This document shows positions 19,885-27,973 of a stretch of 64,000 nucleotides of DNA, piece after piece. The stretch is from Halobium salinum (lineage in GTDB: Archaea > Halobacteriota > Halobacteria > Halobacteriales > Haloferacaceae): assembly GCF_026586625.1 (NCBI RefSeq), contig NZ_JAODIW010000006.1, forward strand, positions 967,061-1,031,060. Direction: 5' to 3'. Position 1 is the first letter of the stretch, and each line of letters opens with the position of its first letter. A program made the translations under genes and the position numbers. Under the pieces are notes generated by a model, which saw only the letters and a program-made list of their open reading frames with translations, ran no database searches and was not told the origin of the DNA.

Positions 19885-20781
19885 ATGAGCGACAACGACG
19901 ACAAGTATCCCGCCGAGTCCGGCCGTCGGCGGTTCGTCAAGGGCGTCGTCGGGGGGTCGGCGCTCGCGGGGGTCGGTGCCACCGGGACCGCCGCCATGAA
20001 CAGCATCACCATGTCCACCGGACAGGGTGGTGGGACCACGCGGGCGATGGCCATCGAGAACACCGCCGGGCCGGCCCCGCGCGGGATGCCGATGATCCCC
20101 ATCGAAATCGAGTCCAACGGGGACCTCCGCGGCGTCTTCCCCGAGTGGGAGGAGATTACGGAGGGCGGACTCACGTCGCAGATCGCCCGCGTCGAGGACT
20201 TCAAAGGGACCGGCAAGCAGTACTCCGCCGAGTGGTTCCAGTACTGCGGGGTCCAGTCCTACCAGGGGCTCTCCCCGGACTACGAGGGCGACAACCTCTT
20301 TCGAGCGGACTCCGGCACCGCCTACGACTGGCAGTCCGACGCGGTCAGCGAGGGCGACCCGCTGAACGTGAGCATGTTCGACGACTACGGGAGCTACGAC
20401 ACCGGCATCGGCGCCGGCGGCCTCGGGAAACCGGCGACCGGGACGTGGCGCTCACAGGACACCGAGTCCACGATGCCCATCCAGGTCATCCGCAGCCCGC
20501 ACATCGAGGAGCTCGCACAGACGGGGAGCACCACCGTCCTCGGCCAGACGTTCGAGGCCACCGGGGACATCCAGAGCTGGATTCAGGCCGCCTGTCCGCA
20601 GGGGTTCATCGCGTGGCTCAACAAGTGCACCCACTTCTGTTGTGTCCCGGGGTGGAAACAGCTCGCCGGCTCGGCGACGTTCAACGCCGAGAACGCGGTG
20701 TACTGTCAGTGCCACCAGTCGGTGTACCAGCCGTTCAGCGTCACGGAGACGCTGTTCACCGCACTCCCCCGGCCCCAGTAG
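19885..20781 (+). CDS. Tat-exported Rieske iron-sulfur protein
   Basis: 298 residues. A twin-arginine leader (GRRRFVKGVVGG, ~residues 13-24) targets the folded protein to the outer face of the membrane. The [2Fe-2S] ligands are C248-T-H250 and C274-Q-C-H277, with C253 and C276 placed for the stabilising disulfide. This matches respiratory Rieske proteins of cytochrome bc complexes. No cytochrome b, halocyanin or quinol oxidase gene is adjacent, so its membrane partner must be encoded elsewhere. ATG 19885 begins MSDNDDKYPAES; upstream in-frame residues are hydrophobic but not Tat-like and were excluded. Confidence 0.9.
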   Translation: MSDNDDKYPAESGRRRFVKGVVGGSALAGVGATGTAAMNSITMSTGQGGGTTRAMAIENTAGPAPRGMPMIPIEIESNGDLRGVFPEWEEITEGGLTSQIARVEDFKGTGKQYSAEWFQYCGVQSYQGLSPDYEGDNLFRADSGTAYDWQSDAVSEGDPLNVSMFDDYGSYDTGIGAGGLGKPATGTWRSQDTESTMPIQVIRSPHIEELAQTGSTTVLGQTFEATGDIQSWIQAACPQGFIAWLNKCTHFCCVPGWKQLAGSATFNAENAVYCQCHQSVYQPFSVTETLFTALPRPQ

Positions 20782-20896
20782 CGGTTCCACGCGTCGCCGC
20801 GGCGGCTCGACGTTTCGAAACCCGACCGTTCTCCGCACCGTCTTCGACCCTCGTCCCGGCGGGAGGATTCAACACCTCCCCGGCCGACGGACCGGT

Positions 20897-22465
20897 ATGA
20901 ACCCCGAGTCGTTACCGTCCACGACCTCCCGCGACCGCCTGCGGGACCTCGCGGCCACCGTCGACACCGACGCCGACGACACCCTCGAAGTCGAAGCCCC
21001 CGCTACCGGCGAGGTCGTCGGCGAGGTACCGGCCTGTACCGCCGCCGACCTCGACCGCGCGGTCGAGCGCGCTCGCGAGGCGCGCCGCGAATGGACAGAC
21101 CGGTCCGCCCGCGCCCGGGCGGCCGTCCTCGAACGCTTCCACGACCGACTGCTCGACCGACGCGAGGAGGCGCTCGACCTCGTCCAGCTAGAGAGCGGGA
21201 AAGCCCGGATGGACGCCATGTCCGAGGTGCTCGACGTGGCGAACACCGCCCGATACTACGCGAACGAGGCCGAGTCGACCCTCGAGTCGGAGGACCGAGC
21301 ACCCGCCGTCCCGGGAGCGACCCGAACCCGCGTCCACCACCGTCCGGTCGGCGTCGTCGGCGCCATCTCGCCGTGGAACTACCCGCTCACGCTCGCGGTC
21401 TCGGACCTCCTCCCGGCGCTGCTCGCCGGCAACGCCGTCCTCCTCAAACCCGACGAGGAGACGCCGTACACCGCGCTGTGGGTGGCCGACCTCCTCCGGG
21501 GCTGTGGGCTCCCCGAGGGACTGTTCCCCGTCGTCACCGGCGAGGGGCCCGAACTCGGCCCCGCGCTCGTGGAGGCCGTCGACTTCGTCCAGTTCACCGG
21601 GTCGACCGCGGTCGGCAAGGAGGTGGCCGAGCGGGCCGGCCGGGAGCTGACCCCCGCCTCGATGGAACTCGGCGGCAAGAACCCCCTGCTCGTCCTCGCC
21701 GACGCCGACGTGGAGAAGACCGCCTCGGGGGCCGTCACGGCCTGCTTCTCGAACGCCGGTCAGCTCTGTATCGCCGCCGAACGCCTCTACGTCCACACCG
21801 ACGTGTACGACGACTTTCTCGACGCCTTCGTCGGCGCGACCCGCGACCTCGACCTCGGCGTCGGCTACGACTACGACGCCGAGATGGGGTCGTTGCAGAA
21901 CGCAGACCAGCTCTCGAAGACCCGTGAGCACCTCGACGACGCCGTAGAGAAGGGTGCCGAGGTCCTGACCGGCGGTCGCGAGCGGCCCGACGTGGGACCG
22001 TACGTCCACGAACCGACCGTCCTCACGGGCGTCACCGAGGAGATGACGCTGTACCGCGAGGAGACGTTCGGCCCCCTCGTCGCCGTCTACGAGGTCGACG
22101 ACGTGAAGGAGGCGGTCCGACGCGCCAACGACTCCCCCTACGGGCTCAACGGGAGCGTCTGGACCGAGGACGAACGGCTCGGCGAGCATGTCGCCGAGCA
22201 TCTGGAGTGCGGGACGGTGAACGTCAACGACGCCTACCTCGCGACGTGGGGCGCCGTCGACGCGCCGATGGGCGGGATGAACGACTCGGGGCTGGGCCGA
22301 CGCCACGGCCCCGAGGGGCTGTTGAAGTTCACCGAGAGTCAGACCGTCGCCGTCAACGACGGTCCCGTCCTCGGCGGGTCGCCGAGTGGGTTCCCCGGGG
22401 CGTGGTGGGAGCGCGGGATGACCGCGTACCTCCGGGCCCGCCGGAAACTGGGGTGGTCGAAGTGA
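20897..22465 (+). CDS. NAD(P)+-dependent aldehyde dehydrogenase (succinic-semialdehyde type)
   Basis: 522 residues. ALDH landmarks: PWNYPL, the glycine-rich FTGSTAVG, the catalytic Glu in MELGGKNP, the nucleophilic Cys in NAGQLCIA and EETFGPLVAVY near the C-terminus. Closest in feel to succinate-semialdehyde dehydrogenases, though the substrate is uncertain. The stop codon overlaps the start of the next gene (GTGA), so the two are translationally coupled. The partner is a fatty-acyl-reductase-like SDR, suggesting that the pair interconverts a long-chain acyl group, aldehyde and acid. ATG 20897 starts the conserved N-terminus. Confidence 0.9.
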   Translation: MNPESLPSTTSRDRLRDLAATVDTDADDTLEVEAPATGEVVGEVPACTAADLDRAVERAREARREWTDRSARARAAVLERFHDRLLDRREEALDLVQLESGKARMDAMSEVLDVANTARYYANEAESTLESEDRAPAVPGATRTRVHHRPVGVVGAISPWNYPLTLAVSDLLPALLAGNAVLLKPDEETPYTALWVADLLRGCGLPEGLFPVVTGEGPELGPALVEAVDFVQFTGSTAVGKEVAERAGRELTPASMELGGKNPLLVLADADVEKTASGAVTACFSNAGQLCIAAERLYVHTDVYDDFLDAFVGATRDLDLGVGYDYDAEMGSLQNADQLSKTREHLDDAVEKGAEVLTGGRERPDVGPYVHEPTVLTGVTEEMTLYREETFGPLVAVYEVDDVKEAVRRANDSPYGLNGSVWTEDERLGEHVAEHLECGTVNVNDAYLATWGAVDAPMGGMNDSGLGRRHGPEGLLKFTESQTVAVNDGPVLGGSPSGFPGAWWERGMTAYLRARRKLGWSK

Positions 22466-23553
22466 CGACCGTCTTCCTCACCGGCTTCCCCGGCTTTCTG
22501 GGGTCGGCCCTGCTCGGCCGCCTGCTCGACCGCTACGACGACGAGGTCGAGTTGGCGTGTCTCGTGCAGTCGAAGTACCGCGACGACGCCGAGGACAGAG
22601 CGAGGAGTATCGCCGGCGACGACTGGGACGAGCGCATCGCGCTGTACGAGGGCGACATCACGGAGGGCGACCTCGGCCTCGACCCCGACGAGTACGCGGA
22701 CCTCGAACTCGACACCGTCGAGGTGTACCACCTCGCCGCCGTCTACGACGTGGGGGTGAGCGAGGCGGTCGGAAAGCGCGTCAACGTCGACGGAACCCGC
22801 CACGTGTTGCACTTCGCCGAGAACTGCCCCGACCTGCGGCGCTTCCAGTACGTCTCGACGTGCTACGTCTCCGGCCGCTACGACGGGCTGTTCACCGAGT
22901 CGATGCTCGAAGAGGCCGGCCCGTTCCACAACCACTACGAGTCGTCGAAACACGAGGCGGAGGTCCTCGTCCGCGAGGCGATGGACGAAGGGCTCCCCGC
23001 AACCGTCTACCGGCCGGCCATCACCGTCGGCGACAGCGAGACCGGCGAGACCCAGAAGTACGACGGCCCGTACTACGTGCTCCAACTCCTCCTGCGGCAG
23101 GGCGACTACGCGCTCACCCCGGCGATGCTCGGCTCCTCGGGCGTCGAGGTGAACGTCGTCCCCCGGGACTTCGTGGTCGACGCCATCGACGAACTGAGCG
23201 CGATGGAGCGCTCGGAAGGTGTCACCTATCAGTTGGCAGACCCCGCGCCCGCCACGGCGAGCAAGCTCCTCCGGCTGTTCGCCGACGCCGCGGACACCAC
23301 GCCTGTCCCGGTGCCGATGACCCGCGGGCTGGCGAAAGGGGCGTTCCACCGGGTGCCCGAACTTCGCGAGCGCGTGGCCGTCGAGCCCGCCACGCTGGAC
23401 TACTTCACGCATCCGACGCGCTACACCTGCGCGAACACGGTGCGTGACCTGCGGGGGACGGACGTCGAGTGTCCACCTATCGAGACCTACGCGGCGACGC
23501 TGGTCGAGTTCATGCGGGCGAACCCCGACATCGACCCCGACGCGATGACCTGA
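22462..23553 (+). CDS. Extended SDR / fatty acyl-CoA (thioester) reductase-like protein
   Basis: 363 residues. An N-terminal Rossmann motif, TGFPGFLGSALL, and the catalytic Y-x-x-x-K in YESSKHEAE mark an extended short-chain dehydrogenase. The DI(T)EGDLGL and YHLAAVYD segments are typical of the NAD_binding_4 (male-sterility/thioester reductase) branch, which reduces acyl thioesters or handles long-chain substrates. GTG 22462 overlaps the ALDH stop by 4 bases (GTGA). No carrier protein or adenylation domain is attached, so it may act on acyl-CoA. An epimerase-like role is the alternative. Confidence 0.8.
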   Translation: MTTVFLTGFPGFLGSALLGRLLDRYDDEVELACLVQSKYRDDAEDRARSIAGDDWDERIALYEGDITEGDLGLDPDEYADLELDTVEVYHLAAVYDVGVSEAVGKRVNVDGTRHVLHFAENCPDLRRFQYVSTCYVSGRYDGLFTESMLEEAGPFHNHYESSKHEAEVLVREAMDEGLPATVYRPAITVGDSETGETQKYDGPYYVLQLLLRQGDYALTPAMLGSSGVEVNVVPRDFVVDAIDELSAMERSEGVTYQLADPAPATASKLLRLFADAADTTPVPVPMTRGLAKGAFHRVPELRERVAVEPATLDYFTHPTRYTCANTVRDLRGTDVECPPIETYAATLVEFMRANPDIDPDAMT

Positions 23554-23619
23554 GGCGGTCGCCCGCCGGCCGCCGCGGCCGCCGTGCTCGGTGCGGCCGT
23601 CGCGGTCGCCGCGGTCGCC

Positions 23620-24789
23620 TCACCGGTCGTCGCGGTCGTCGCCGCCGTCGCCGGCCAACTCGTCGGCGATGCGCTCGGTGTCGTCGTCGCCGAGCGCGGA
23701 CTCGGCGAGCAGGTGACCGCCGATGGTGGCCGGGCTGATGACGCTGTCGGCGCCGGCCCGGCGGAGCTTCTCGACGTTCTCGCGGTTGGTCGCGGCGGCG
23801 ACGATTCGAACGTCGGGGTTGAGCTCCCGGGCGGTCAGGATGGTGAGTGCGTCCTGAGCGTCGTCGTTGGTCGCGACCACGACCGCGCGGGCCTCCGAAA
23901 TCTTGGCGCGGTGGAGCGGCTCGTCGTCGCTCGGGTCGGCGGCGAACGCGTCGACGCCGCGCTCGCCGAGGTGGCGGACCTTCTCCGCGTCCTCGGTGAC
24001 GACGAGAAACGGGATGGCGTCGTCGAGGAGTTCTTCGAGTATCGGTTCCGTGAGGTCCCCGTAGCCGAGCACGAGGACGTGATTCTCCAGCAAGTCGAGT
24101 TGTGAGTCGGTCATACCTCCGAGTACCTTGGTGAGTCGGGCTTCGATGGCGGGCGTCAAGAGGACACCGAGGGCGACGGCGAACGACGCGACGGAGACGA
24201 CGAGCACGCTCGCGGCGAACAGCTTCGCCCCCGGGGTCGCCGGCGTGATGTCGCCGTACCCAACGGTGCTGGCCGTGACGAGCGTGAACCAGAAGGCGTC
24301 CACGAGGTTGTCCACGCCGGGAAAGTCCTCGCGCAGGGCGAACGTCCCGACCGTGCCGTACGCCTGAGCGCCGACGATGGCGACGAGCGCGGCCAGCTGC
24401 GTCGGCGTCAGGTCGAGGTCGCGGTCGAAGCGCCGGTAGTTGAGTAGCGTGACGACCAGGCCGACCAGCGACAGCACGACCAGCGGGAAGGAGTACGGAC
24501 TGGACTGCAACAGCCCCTGTGCCGCCGTCAGGGGGAGCAACACGACGGCCATGTACCAGCCGGCCCGGTAGCCGCCGCGGAGCGCGTACACGCCGGTCAA
24601 GAGGAGGAACCCCGTCAGCGTCCCGGTGAACCCGACGGTGTCCCGAACGACCGGCGGGACGAACTCGGCGAGCGGGCCGCTCGCGGTCGTCGTGATGGCG
24701 ACGACGCCCGTCACGACCGACAGCACCGCGGCGACGGCTGTGAACAACACCGTCGCCCGCGCGCCGAGCCACTCCCGACTGACTTCCAT
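23620..24789 (-). CDS. Potassium channel with TrkA-N (RCK) regulatory domain
   Basis: 389 residues. Four to five N-terminal hydrophobic segments lead to a pore loop with the K+ selectivity filter TVGYGD (~residues 174-182) and a final inner helix. A cytosolic RCK/TrkA-N domain follows (~230-345) with a Rossmann nucleotide site in LVLGYGDLTEPI and the strands VVVATNDD and IVAAATNREN. The extra helices before the pore pair set it apart from minimal two-helix channels. ATG 24787-24789 is preceded by a clear TATA box; upstream in-frame residues are antisense to the divergent gene. It faces the paired RCK-C membrane proteins across 90 bases. Confidence 0.92.
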   Translation of the reverse strand: MEVSREWLGARATVLFTAVAAVLSVVTGVVAITTTASGPLAEFVPPVVRDTVGFTGTLTGFLLLTGVYALRGGYRAGWYMAVVLLPLTAAQGLLQSSPYSFPLVVLSLVGLVVTLLNYRRFDRDLDLTPTQLAALVAIVGAQAYGTVGTFALREDFPGVDNLVDAFWFTLVTASTVGYGDITPATPGAKLFAASVLVVSVASFAVALGVLLTPAIEARLTKVLGGMTDSQLDLLENHVLVLGYGDLTEPILEELLDDAIPFLVVTEDAEKVRHLGERGVDAFAADPSDDEPLHRAKISEARAVVVATNDDAQDALTILTARELNPDVRIVAAATNRENVEKLRRAGADSVISPATIGGHLLAESALGDDDTERIADELAGDGGDDRDDR

Positions 24790-24812
24790 ACCGTCCGCTG
24801 GTCGCGGCTTCG

Positions 24813-24820
24813 TATAAAAG
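24813..24820 (-). promoter_or_regulatory. TATA box of the K+ channel gene
   Basis: On the minus strand the element reads CTTTTATA, ending 24 bases before the ATG at 24789, so the transcript is probably leaderless. Confidence 0.65.
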
Positions 24821-24852
24821 GCTCTGGAGACAGTTCCCGACGACGATAGGTG

Positions 24853-24860
24853 TTTATACG
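24853..24860 (+). promoter_or_regulatory. TATA box of the RCK-C pair/SAMP1 operon
   Basis: TTTATACG lies 20-27 bases upstream of the ATG at 24880 and mirrors the channel promoter on the other strand. The two divergent promoters are separated by only ~30 bases, so a shared regulator could control both. Confidence 0.6.
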
Positions 24861-24879
24861 CCGAGTGACAGCCCCGAGT

Positions 24880-26145
24880 ATGGCTGGCGCCTCGCTCCCG
24901 GTAGAGATTCTCTTCGGAATCTATCTGGGGGTCCTCACCGGCATCGTCCCGGCGCTCATCGCCGGGACGCTCGGCTTCGTGTTCAAGTACTTCACCGACG
25001 TCTCCATCCCCGGCTTCGGTGTCATCGTCCTCGCGCTCGCGGTCGCCGGCGTCAACGGCGGCCTGCTCGCGCTCGCGGACCCGGAGATCGTCCAGTCCCA
25101 GCACGGCGTCGCGCTCGTCGTCGCCATCCTCGTCGTCCTGATGCTCACCCTGTACGCCCACGCACAGGGGGACAAACTCGGCGGCGGCGCCCCGCGCCGA
25201 CTCACTCTCAAGTCACTCGCCGAGCGCACGCTGTCGACGGACGTCGTGGAACTCGTCGGCGGCCGCGGGCAGGTCCGCGTCACCGTTGCCGGCGAGGTCG
25301 GTGACGTGGAGGGGTACCCGTCGCTCCCCGCCGACCTCCGAGCGGCGATTCGCGAGGGGGAGTGGACGTTCCCCGCCGACGTCCCCCTCGCCGAGTTGGA
25401 GTCCCGCCTCGCCGACCGCCTCGCCGAGGACCACGACCTCGCGGACGTACAGGTTCGGCTCGACGAGCGCGCGCGGGCGACGGTCCACGCCGCCCCGCCG
25501 GTCGGCGGCTTCTCGAAGCGCGTGCCGAGCGGGAAGCGCGCCGTCTCCGTCGAGGCGCTCCTCCCGAGCGGGCTCGCCCGCGACGACGAGGTCCGCGTCG
25601 TCACCGACGGTGGCACGGTCGCAGGGACGGTCCTGAGTGCGAAACTCGCCGCCACGAGCCCCGGGACCGGCAGAGACGACGGCCCTACCTCGGCCGCGGA
25701 CGACGTCGCGACCGACGGCGGCGTCGACGAGGGGGAATCCGCGTCGACGACGGGGCCGGCCGACCCGGCGGTCGAGGGCGGTGAGGGCCGCGTCGCGCTC
25801 GCGGTCGACCGCCGGGACGCCGAGACCCTGCTCGCGGCCGACGGCGCGCGACTGGTCGTCGGCGCCCGCGGCACCCGCCGGGAGTTCGAACTGGCCGCCC
25901 TCCTCAGGCGGGCGGGCAACCGGTTCCGTCGGGTTTCGGTCCGCGAGGGCGGCCCCCTCGACGGGACGACCATCGGCGAGGCGTCCGTTCGCGAGAGCTA
26001 CGGCGTGGGCGTCCTCGCCGTGAAGCGCGGCAACGGGCGCTGGCGCTTCGACCCCCACGGGAGCACCGAACTCGGCGCCGCCGACGAGTTGTTCGTGGTC
26101 GGCCCCCGTGACGCGCTGGAAGCGCTCTCGGAGGTGGCGGCGTGA
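24880..26145 (+). CDS. Membrane protein with cytosolic C-terminal RCK_C (TrkA-C) domain, first of a pair
   Basis: 421 residues. Three N-terminal helices (~7-32, ~41-61, ~70-92) are followed by a soluble region with the element EWTFPADVPLAELESRLADRL, a linker rich in Asp/Gly/Thr (~260-295), and a C-terminal RCK_C/TrkA-C domain (~325-418: FRRVSVREGGPLDGTTIGEA, ADELFVVGP). RCK_C domains bind small ligands in K+ transport systems, but there is no pore filter or TrkA-N nucleotide site here. The stop overlaps the start of the next, paralogous gene. Role inferred: a regulator or membrane anchor of cation transport. Confidence 0.8.
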   Translation: MAGASLPVEILFGIYLGVLTGIVPALIAGTLGFVFKYFTDVSIPGFGVIVLALAVAGVNGGLLALADPEIVQSQHGVALVVAILVVLMLTLYAHAQGDKLGGGAPRRLTLKSLAERTLSTDVVELVGGRGQVRVTVAGEVGDVEGYPSLPADLRAAIREGEWTFPADVPLAELESRLADRLAEDHDLADVQVRLDERARATVHAAPPVGGFSKRVPSGKRAVSVEALLPSGLARDDEVRVVTDGGTVAGTVLSAKLAATSPGTGRDDGPTSAADDVATDGGVDEGESASTTGPADPAVEGGEGRVALAVDRRDAETLLAADGARLVVGARGTRREFELAALLRRAGNRFRRVSVREGGPLDGTTIGEASVRESYGVGVLAVKRGNGRWRFDPHGSTELGAADELFVVGPRDALEALSEVAA

Positions 26146-27593
26146 GTGTCTTCCTGTCGGCGATTGCGACGCTCGTTTCGCTCCCGATGCAGGCGGCCGA
26201 CCCCGTCGCCGGCACGCCCGAGACGCCACAGGCGATGGTCGCGTCCGTGCTCGGCTACCTCCTCCTGTCGGCGGCGACGACCTTCCTCGTCGCGCTCGTC
26301 TACCGGTGGTACTTCCGCGAGCGGGTCGGCGAGGGCGTGGCCGCGCTCGTCGGGGTCAGCGCCGTCGCTACCGTCCTCCAGACGGCGAAGCTGAGCTCCC
26401 TGACGGGTCCCGGCTCGGCCGAGCTGTTCACCCTCGAGAGCGCCCTGTTCAACGTTCTCGCCATCGGCGCCGCCCTCGCGGCCGCGCCGGTCGGTCTCCG
26501 CGTCGGCGACGCCGCCGGTTCGAACCTCTTCTCCGTCGCCGCGGTCCGCGACCTCGACGGCGACCTCGGGGCGGTCGTCCGGTCGGTCGGCCGCGTGACG
26601 ACCGTCGAGTTGCCCGAGGAGGTCGCCGACATGGAGAGCTACGACCCCGTCCCGGAGTCGACGAAGGACGCGCTCGCCGGGAAGACGTTCACCTTCCCCC
26701 GGCGGCTCGACCAGGCCGACCTCCGCGAGCGCCTCGTGACCCGCCTCAAGGAGGACTTCGGCGTCGGTCACGTCGACGTCGAACTCGCCGCGGACGGCGA
26801 GGTGACGTACCTCGGCGTCGGGAGTCGCCTGCGCGGCATCGGCCCGACCCTCGCCCCGAGCACCGCGGCGGTGGCGGTCAGAGCCGACCCGCCCGCCGGC
26901 GCCTCGCCGGGGGACGTCGTGCAGGTCTGGGAGACCGGGACCGGGTCGGGGAACGGTGGGTCGACGAACGGTGGGTCGACGAACGGCGAATCGGCGGGCA
27001 AGAGGTCGGCAAAAGGGAAATCGACGGGCGACACCGGTACGGACGACGGGCCGGACCGCCTCCTGACCGCGGAGCTGCGGGGGGTCGACGGTGACGTGGT
27101 CACCCTCGCGGCCGACGAGGCCGACGTAGCCTCGCTCGACGGCGACGGCCCCTACCGGCTCGTGACGCTCCCGGCCGAACCGCAGGCCGACCGGGAGTTC
27201 GCGTCGCTGTTGCGCGCGGCCGACGAGACGATGGGCGTCCTGACGGTCGCGGCGGGGAGCGCGCTGGTCGGCGGACGCGTCGGCGACCTCGACGGGACCG
27301 TCGTCGCGGTGAAGCCGGCGTCGGGGTCGGCCACGGCCGTACCACCTCGCTCGCGTACGCTCGCCGCCGCCGACACGCTGTACGTCGTCGCCCGACCCGA
27401 GACGGTTCGGCGACTGGAGACGGAGGCGTCGACGCCGGCGACCGCGCCCGGGGACGTGGATTCGGACTCGGGGTCGGACTCGGACTCGAACACGGATACG
27501 ACCGACGACGGGAGCGGTGCCGGCGCCGGCACCGACCCCGACGACCGGCCCCGCCGCGAGACGCAATCCTCAACTCCGGGGACGGAGGAGTGA
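26142..27593 (+). CDS. Membrane protein with RCK_C-like domain, second of the pair
   Basis: 483 residues, paralogous to the preceding protein. Three N-terminal helices (~28-52, ~60-80, ~93-113), the shared element FTFPRRLDQADLRERLVTRL, a Ser/Gly/Asn-rich linker with direct DNA repeats (GGTGGGTCGACGAAC, ~26955-26985), and a C-terminal RCK_C-like part (~355-435, ADTLYVVARPE). The acidic Ser/Asp tail is low-complexity. GTG 26142 overlaps the upstream stop (GTGA), implying coupled synthesis and probably a heteromeric complex of the two paralogues. The gene ends 4 bases before SAMP1. Confidence 0.75.
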   Translation: MSVFLSAIATLVSLPMQAADPVAGTPETPQAMVASVLGYLLLSAATTFLVALVYRWYFRERVGEGVAALVGVSAVATVLQTAKLSSLTGPGSAELFTLESALFNVLAIGAALAAAPVGLRVGDAAGSNLFSVAAVRDLDGDLGAVVRSVGRVTTVELPEEVADMESYDPVPESTKDALAGKTFTFPRRLDQADLRERLVTRLKEDFGVGHVDVELAADGEVTYLGVGSRLRGIGPTLAPSTAAVAVRADPPAGASPGDVVQVWETGTGSGNGGSTNGGSTNGESAGKRSAKGKSTGDTGTDDGPDRLLTAELRGVDGDVVTLAADEADVASLDGDGPYRLVTLPAEPQADREFASLLRAADETMGVLTVAAGSALVGGRVGDLDGTVVAVKPASGSATAVPPRSRTLAAADTLYVVARPETVRRLETEASTPATAPGDVDSDSGSDSDSNTDTTDDGSGAGAGTDPDDRPRRETQSSTPGTEE

Positions 27594-27597
27594 CCGT

Positions 27598-27885
27598 ATG
27601 GAGTGGAAGCTCTTCGCGGACCTCGCCGAGGTCGCCGGCGACCGGCACGTGGTCGTCCCGGTCGACGGCGAGGACGAGGGGACGGCGACGGTCGGCGACG
27701 CGCTCGACGCCCTGCTGGAGGACCGCCCGGCGCTTCGTGACCGCGTGCTCGACGACGACGGCGAACTGCGCGAGCACATCAACGTGCTCCGCGAGGGGAC
27801 GAACGTGTTCAACGAAGACGGACTGGAGACGGCCGTCGACGCGGGCGACGAACTTGCGCTGTTCCCGCCCGTGAGCGGCGGGTAA
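27598..27885 (+). CDS. samp1: Ubiquitin-like small archaeal modifier protein 1 (SAMP1/MoaD family)
   Basis: 95 residues with a beta-grasp fold. The N-terminus MEWKLFADLAEVAG and the C-terminal LALFPPVSGG match haloarchaeal SAMP1, whose diglycine tail is adenylated by UbaA and then joined to target lysines or used as a sulfur carrier for molybdopterin. It begins 4 bases after the RCK_C pair, so the three are probably co-transcribed. A small insertion (GEDEGT) distinguishes it from the best-known homologue. ATG 27598 is the only start giving the conserved N-terminus. Confidence 0.9.
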   Translation: MEWKLFADLAEVAGDRHVVVPVDGEDEGTATVGDALDALLEDRPALRDRVLDDDGELREHINVLREGTNVFNEDGLETAVDAGDELALFPPVSGG

Positions 27886-27973
27886 GCCCCTCTCGCGAGC
27901 GGCGAGTCCCCCGGCGAGCGGCGGGTTCACACACCACCACAAGGCCTTTTCTGCCGTCGCGGAACCGGAACGC

